Assembly (NCBI RefSeq): GCF_901000735.1
Contig: NC_081547.1
Coordinates: 20,026,838-20,090,837, forward strand
Reading direction: 5' to 3'
Source of the DNA: Corylus avellana
Taxonomy: Eukaryota; Streptophyta; Magnoliopsida; Fagales; Betulaceae
Length of the DNA: 64,000 nt
Under the pieces are notes generated by a model. It was not told the origin of the DNA and ran no database searches. It saw only the letters and a list, made by a program, of their open reading frames with translations. This document shows positions 58,701-64,000 of the stretch, piece by piece. Positions within the stretch are counted from its first letter, which is position 1. The number at the start of each line of letters is the position of its first letter. A program made the position numbers and the translations under genes.

Positions 58701-60298
58701 ATTATATGAGGGGTTTCCCAACAAGGGTAAAACTAATAATATAAATTTCTCAAAATAAGTTAAATGCTAGAGCCTAGAGATCTCCTAAAGATTAAATAAG
58801 TTTGCCAATATCTTTTGTTTCACCTTCATGTAGACATCGATATCTGGATCAGGCTTGATATTTGCCTCTTTTTCTCTTCTAGACAACTCTGCTAACATAT
58901 CTACAGATTTCAAAAGCAATCGTCATTCTTCTGTATTGCAAATTATTCATGGGGGTGTTCATCTTAAAGTTTATAATGAAGGAAAGCTAAAAACAGAATA
59001 AGTGATCCCTTAAGTTAATTAACGTACCATAGCGTGATCCAACCCCTTGGCACCTCGCAGAGAAGGCCAAGGTTTCCCTTACAGTCATTTCCCCAATATG
59101 GAGATCATATTGACTGATATAGGCAGCAGTTCTCTGGGGTACAAATTCATTCATACCGTGGCCATTATAAGTCACCCTCCCTGAACACTGTAGGAGAAGT
59201 TTTGGTTTTTTGAATTAGGTATGAGATTAAAGAGCTTAATTAGAGCTAAGAATTGACAATTCAAGGAAGAATGAAGCCGAAATAATATTATTTTCACCTT
59301 TAGAGCCGGGTCAAGCTTTCCAGCCATAGCCAGTAAGAGTGTTGTCTTCCCAGAACTTGGAGGACCCAATAGCAATGTCATTCTACCAATTACACATGCA
59401 TCAAATTAGAAATTTGATTGCCCAGAAATTCATTCTAGATATTCAGAATCCAATTCAAGATAACAGCTGAGCATATTTTCTCACCTGCGAGGCTTGATGA
59501 GTCCACTAACATCTTTAAGGATGGTTATGTGCTTCTTTTGATTTGAAAGAATGTGAAGATAATTCAAACCCCCCTATACATAGTAAAAAAAAAAAAGCAA
59601 ATTCAAGAACAACTCGACAAAACACTTAAAAGAAATTAATAAAATTTATCACTAACTTAAGTTGTATATTTTGCAGATGGTTACCTCTAGGATGCTTATC
59701 ATGAAGTTAAAGAACGAAGGCAAGGCTCTGCCTCCTACATGAACTTCTGCTTCAACATTTAGGTGCTCAAATCTGACTTCAATTGCTGGAAGATCAATTC
59801 CAACTCTGAGAAAATTCCAAGAAACAAAAAAAAAAACAAAAAAACCGTTATGGTACTGACGAATATGTATGAAAATTGTTAATCTCTGATTGGTTACCAA
59901 GAAAACTTGAAAAAAAATAAAATAAAATAAAGCATAACTTGGCAGAGGTCTTAGTCTTACCTATCAATTCGATCCCTGATCTTCAACAACAACTTCTCAT
60001 TATCCTCTTCGGTTACTTTGACCAACCTCTCGAGCAATTTCTTCCTTTCTTCAGATCCAAGATTATGTATATCGATTTCACTGGCTTCACCTTTCGACGT
60101 GGTTAATATACCTTTCCTTAGACGATCAAAAGTAGGAAGCTTTTCAAGGGCAGCCCATCTGAGAGCTTCTTCATCGTCTTCCTCTCGTGAAGACCTCGAG
60201 AAAACTTCCATAGCATTGTTCCTCCACACCGATGAACTGCGTAACCGTAAACTTCCTCGTAAACTACCACTGGCCTTGTAGTGGTCAACGCCGTCCAT
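52756..60298 (-). CDS. PDR-type full-size ABCG transporter
   Basis: Plasma-membrane ABC exporter of the plant PDR (ABCG) subfamily, closest by eye to tobacco PDR1-like proteins, which export terpenoids and other defence compounds; the substrate here is unknown. 23 exons: 60298-59961, 59805-59685, 59573-59485, 59382-59298, 59187-59028, 58900-58824, 58510-58457, 58340-58250, 58167-57866, 57694-57413, 57332-57016, 56925-56765, 56669-56566, 56467-56338, 56256-56018, 55913-55581, 54796-54506, 54416-54333, 54228-54095, 53948-53721, 53631-53460, 53373-53119, 53022-52756. They join to 1437 codons plus stop. NBD1: Walker A GPPSSGKT (189-196), signature SGGQR (329-333), Walker B ALFMDE (348-353). NBD2: GVSGAGKT (882-889), LSTEQRKR (989-996), IIFMDE. 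Each NBD precedes a membrane domain. Start: the first Met, of [20 protein letters not shown]. Exon 14 uses an inferred acceptor. Confidence 0.9.
55143..55343 (-). mobile_element. Short retroposon (SINE or LINE 3' end) in PDR intron 16
   Basis: About 200 bp ending on the minus strand in about 22 A residues (55143-55164). It is flanked by a perfect 19-bp target duplication GCAACAACATTCACAATCT at 55124-55142 and 55344-55362. The left PDR copy lacks it, together with about 300 bases of surrounding intron. No pol III box is clear, so SINE versus truncated LINE is open. Confidence 0.8.
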
Positions 60299-60760
60299 GA
60301 TTAGAACCTAAATCAAGATTACTGCAGCTAAAACAGCTAGAACCCACTGAAACCCAGAAATATTACTTCAGAATCCACTCGAATATGTGTAAGTTCTCAA
60401 AACCAAAGACTGGTCTCGCAAAAACTGCAAAAACCCACCAAAACCCGGGAATATGTTTCCCAATACGGAGGCGATCAAACCAATGATTTCAAACTCTGTA
60501 TCTAAAAAAGATGAAAGAGAGAAGAAACGGGTTTTTCTGCATGTAAAGCTGATCAGCTTTCTTTCTGCTCCGAAGAGGGAAGATAGTGAGGGAACAATAT
60601 TATGACGCGTGTAAATATAGGACTTTTAGGAGCAAACCGTTGAAGAGCTTGTTCACATTCCATGAGCCTTCCTCCATGAACTGGCTCGGAAAAGGTGTTC
60701 AGAACGTCGATGTTGACCGGAAACGAAGACGCCACCTCTTTTAACAAATGTTTTTCATAT
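60299..60760 (-). promoter_or_regulatory. Putative PDR promoter and 5' UTR
   Basis: Upstream of the start codon is a leader of about 290 bases rich in T and pyrimidines. A TATA-like CTATATTT lies at 60613-60620 (minus strand), and a W-box core TTGACC at 60713-60718 (plus strand). W-boxes fit a defence-induced PDR gene, but one match is weak evidence. A 64-codon open frame here is not supported as a gene. Confidence 0.4.
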
Positions 60761-62240
60761 TTCTATTTTTTTTATTAATAAAAATATATTCTTTCTCGTT
60801 TAACGGTCCAAATCATTTTGTTAGCATTTTTTTTACGCTAAGCTATTTTTAATACCAATAGAATATTTTTACAAACTAATTTTTAAGACTTATAATAAGT
60901 ATCCTTTAAGCTATTAAAATAAATATAATAAATATGTATTTTTTACGCATTGAAAAATATGTCACTTTTATTTACAAAATAATTCCAAGCGAAATTACTA
61001 TAAAATTTAAGCGGGCTTTTATTTGTTATTTGTTAACATTTTTATTTTTAAAATATAAAAGTAATACAGAAAATTATATTTTTACTCTCTACAATTATTT
61101 TATAATATTGATGTGATCGTCTCAACGAAGTATTAAATCAACTTTTGTTAAAAATAAAATAAAATAAAATCTAAAGATTATTTGGGTCTGCCATGGTACT
61201 AAACATTATTCGAAAATAACAATTCATCAATATTAACATGTTAATCCTAATCAACTTTTAAAGTAATTCTTATTAAATAATTTTAAAATAGAAATATGGC
61301 ATATAAGGTTATCAAAAAATAATAAATTTATTTACTTTTGTTTACATTCAGGTGGAACCGACACCGTTTCTTATTCTGATTTTATAATAAATAACATGTG
61401 TTCTAGAAGGTCTTTTTTTAAAAAAATTTAATATAAGAAATTTGTTCTAGAAGGCCTAAACCGGCAAGTGAGAACAATCAATTTATTTAAATCTAATTTA
61501 ATAGATGGGACATTGAGCGACAGCGAGTGGGGAAATCTGTGCGTGACAGCGTGTTCTTCAAGATATTGCCTTTGGAAATTACTTTCCTACCCCATCCACT
61601 TGACTACTACCAATGCACGTGACGAAGAAATATAAAAAAAAAATTAAAAAAAAAAAGAGTGAGAATATTTTAACTGTAAAATGCTTCTTTTTTTTTTTTG
61701 TTGTAATTAACTGTAAAATGCTATTAAATTGAGAGGTTGGCGGAATTATGCAGCTAAAAACAAGGTCGCACGAGTAAGTGATGGATAATGCAATATAAAA
61801 TATTAGAATATTTTACAAATAAAATGTTATAATATTTGGTAGGGTTGGCTGAATTATGGAGCTAAAAAGCAAGGTCCCATAGGTATTTATTGGATTCTGA
61901 ATTAATGTTAATAACTTATATGATGGAGTTTTAACTGCAAAATGTATATGCTGTTAAAAATTTTAAAGGTGAGAATTTAACTAAAGTAATTGAATGGCAC
62001 AACTTATTAAAAAAAAAAAAAAAATTGAAGGGCACAAATTTGTCATAGTAAATATCAATATTTTTTTTCATTCATCACTTCATCTATTTATTAGTATTTA
62101 TTATGATAGATCTAAACGCTTCAATTACTTTAATTAAATCATCATCCTTGAATTTTTTAACAGCATATAAGCCGAATCCATAAAAGCCAAATCCATAAAA
62201 TGGTGTATATATTTGGTTAATTTAATCACTGAAAATATTC
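60761..62240. other. AT-rich intergenic region
   Basis: Very AT-rich, with many short A and T runs. No coding frame, RNA gene or element ends that I can support. Confidence 0.6.
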
Positions 62241-62976
62241 TTTTATTTTTTTTTCTCTCATTATATCAAAATCAGGCTGAAGCTCGCTTGAACAATATCA
62301 CAAATACAATCGGGTATCTCATCCCTCCATACTTGATCTATGACATTTCTGGTTGCTAATTTAGCTAGCATATGGGCTGCACCATTTCTGTTTCAGCATA
62401 CATGGTTGGGTTTTCTATTCGGCAAAGAATTTAAAATCAATTTTGCATCCTCTACTAACTGGCCATACCTACTACCATTCTGTCCCCCAGGCTGTACTGC
62501 CCGTATAATTGTATGTGCATCTCCTTCTATAATGACGTTGCTCACATCCATTTCTTTGCAAAACTGGGTTGCTCTAACTATGGCCCTCTCCTCTACAGTA
62601 GTCGGATCTAACCAGCCCATTTGCGTGAAACTCCCAGCGGCAAAGACCCTTCTGTCGTGATCTCTGAGAATTAAACCCACTCCCATCTTTCCATTTTTAA
62701 CATCAATAGCTGCATCACAGTTGATCTTATACAACCCTTGAGGGGGACTCGTCCACTTCTTGATCTCCATCTCCTTGTTGACATCATCCTCATTTGGTGG
62801 TGCATTATGCTACTTGAAATCCTCCACTCCCGCATACATCGATCTATCCACTTCATTTGGAGGAGTGAACAAACCTTCATGAATCCACCTATTCCTACGA
62901 AACCAAATTTTCCTTGCTGTTTCCACAAAAATAGCAAATTCATCTCCCTGACTTTTTTGAAAATTCCCTCTGCCAA
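62241..62976 (-). pseudogene. LINE RNase H domain remnant with poly(A)
   Basis: Minus-strand C-terminal end of a plant non-LTR retrotransposon pol. It reads KIWFRRNRWIHEGLF near the start, then KEMEIKKWTSPPQGLYKINC, DAAID, GVGLILRDHDRRVFAA, then IIEGDAHTII, and finally NGAAHMLAKLATRNVIDQVW up to TAA at 62261. Asp and Glu residues of an RNase H fold (INCDAA, EERA, EGDA) are visible. Two stops interrupt it, a TAG before HNAPPNEDD and a TGA before NRNGAAH. An A-rich tail follows on the minus strand (62241-62254). A domesticated RNase H protein is unlikely given the stops. Confidence 0.75.
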
Positions 62977-63179
62977 TTAATATTCTTTTGAATAATTAAA
63001 TTTAATTATTTCCCTCTTCCTCTTCCTAAGTTAGCCAAGTGTTTTTTCAGCTCTCTAAGTTTTCCTTAGAAAACCTAGAGGTGACGGCGCTATCTCTGCT
63101 AGTGGTCGGTGAGAGGAAAGTTCAGGCAATCTATTATTGAAATAGGGTACTAGCGAAGTGTAATACGGCGGAGGATCAC

Positions 63180-63990
63180 ACAAGACTTTGGGGAAATTTT
63201 TCTCTGAGGGAGAAAGAGAATGAGGAAGTCCAGGCCAGGAAGGACTTCTTAGCCCCTTTAGCATCGAGGGGACATGCATGTATTATTGGGAAGTATCTGG
63301 CAAATCAAGTAGTGGGGAAAGAGATTATTAAGACCCCACTAATTCGGGCATGGAAGCCATCAAGTTGGGTAACGTTCAAAAATATGGGAACTAATATGTT
63401 TCTCATAGATTTTGAACATGTCTGGGACAAGTTGAGGATTCTGGAGGGCCGGCCATGGACTTTTGAGGGTAGTCTTGTGTCTTTGGCCGATTTTGATGGG
63501 GTCACACCACCGGCTGAACTGGAGTTCGATAGGGCAGTTTTTTAGGTTAGGATGTTCAATCTTCCTCTTATTTGTATGAGCAAAGAGACAGGATATCAAA
63601 TTGGATAGGGGAAGTGGTGGAGGTGGATGTGGATGAAGATGGGGTAGGATGGGGGGAATATCTGAGGGTGTGAATCATACTAGACCTCTCAAAACCACTC
63701 TCACGGGGAAGGACTTATAGATTGTGAGACAAGAAATTTGGGTGGCTTTTCAGTATAAAAAGATTCATAAATTTTGCTTCAAATGTGGTGTAGTGAGACA
63801 TGGAAATGCTAGATGTGTGAAGATCGGCGATAAGAGTTTCCAAGGCAATGGGTAGGAGTATGGGACTTGGCTGCGCACACCATTGCCGACTAGAAGACAT
63901 GGGGGTGTTAGTGACTGGAATATAGGGACGTGGAAGGGTCCATCATAGGAGAGATCCAGCTCTAATGGCGAAAGTGGACTTATTTGGGGA
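63180..63990 (+). pseudogene. LINE ORF1 (DUF4283 and CCHC) remnant
   Basis: Plus-strand remnant of the ORF1 protein of a plant LINE. It reads ACIIGKYLANQVVGKEIIKT, then TNMFLIDFEHVWDKLRILEG and RPWTFEGSLVSLADFDGVTP, then a TAG at 63542-63544 where the family has Trp, then VRMFNLPLICMSKETGYQIG. After frame changes come EVDVDEDGVGWGEYLRV and the knuckle CFKCGVVRHGNARC (63777-63818). This order (DUF4283, then zf-CCHC) is typical of plant LINE ORF1 and related proteins. It continues to the end of the window with no recognisable further domain and lies opposite to the LINE pol remnant at 62261-62976. Confidence 0.7.
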
Positions 63991-64000
63991 GGAGACTTTG

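Noticed and set aside
60553..60747. 64-codon minus-strand frame upstream of the PDR gene
   Set aside because: It overlaps the likely core promoter and 5' UTR, has no family resemblance and is of chance length.
61500..61900. Possible gene in the AT-rich region right of the PDR promoter
   Set aside because: No frame longer than chance and no splice or domain evidence.

Overview
This is a plant nuclear window. It has GT-AG introns, an ABCG/PDR transporter gene with 23 exons, LTR retrotransposons primed by plant tRNA-Asp and tRNA-iMet, DUF4283-type LINE fragments and very AT-rich intergenic DNA. The protein sequences suggest a dicot, probably a woody rosid; the species cannot be told from the sequence. 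Five gaps of 100 N (9409, 11724, 37612, 42995, 50886) and two of 20 N (19711, 19897) show it is a scaffold.

Two copies of one PDR-type ABC transporter gene face each other. The right copy (52756-60298, minus strand) is essentially complete and is the only convincing host gene; its one oddity is a 1-base discrepancy in exon 14. The left copy (94-8792, plus strand) is a pseudogene. It lacks exon 1 (off-window or lost) and exons 6-14, carries stop codons and frameshifts, and has a Copia-type element at 855-5776. Their 3' flanks are homologous for several hundred bases, so the pair is an inverted duplication whose spacer was filled by transposons.

The spacer is a nest of retroelements that target-site duplications (TSDs) let one peel apart. 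An old Gypsy element (here G1/G4, minus strand) has its gag at 12.2-15.1 kb and its leader, primer site and 5' LTR at 46.26-47.8 kb. A solo LTR sits in its gag (TSD ATGGG). A second Gypsy element (G2) sits in its leader (TSD GGCCG at 15312 and at 46259). A third (G3) sits in the 5' LTR of G2 (TSD GCGTT). Beyond the host element comes PDR 3' flank, cut by a gag-only Copia element (TSD ATATG) that itself holds a MULE-like foldback element and a Helitron-like 3' end.

A block of about 13-18 kb is present twice in tandem (19.6-37.6 kb and 37.7-50.9 kb), with breakpoints at assembly gaps. It may be a real segmental duplication or two haplotypes laid end to end. The left version has a 1967-base deletion with GCTCGA microhomology.

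No element here is autonomous. The Copia copies encode only Gag. The Gypsy copies G2 and G3 go from protease, or the start of the RT linker, straight to the integrase C-terminal tail. LINE remnants lie at 10.2-11.7 kb and 62.2-64 kb. I see no tRNA or rRNA gene and no CRISPR array.
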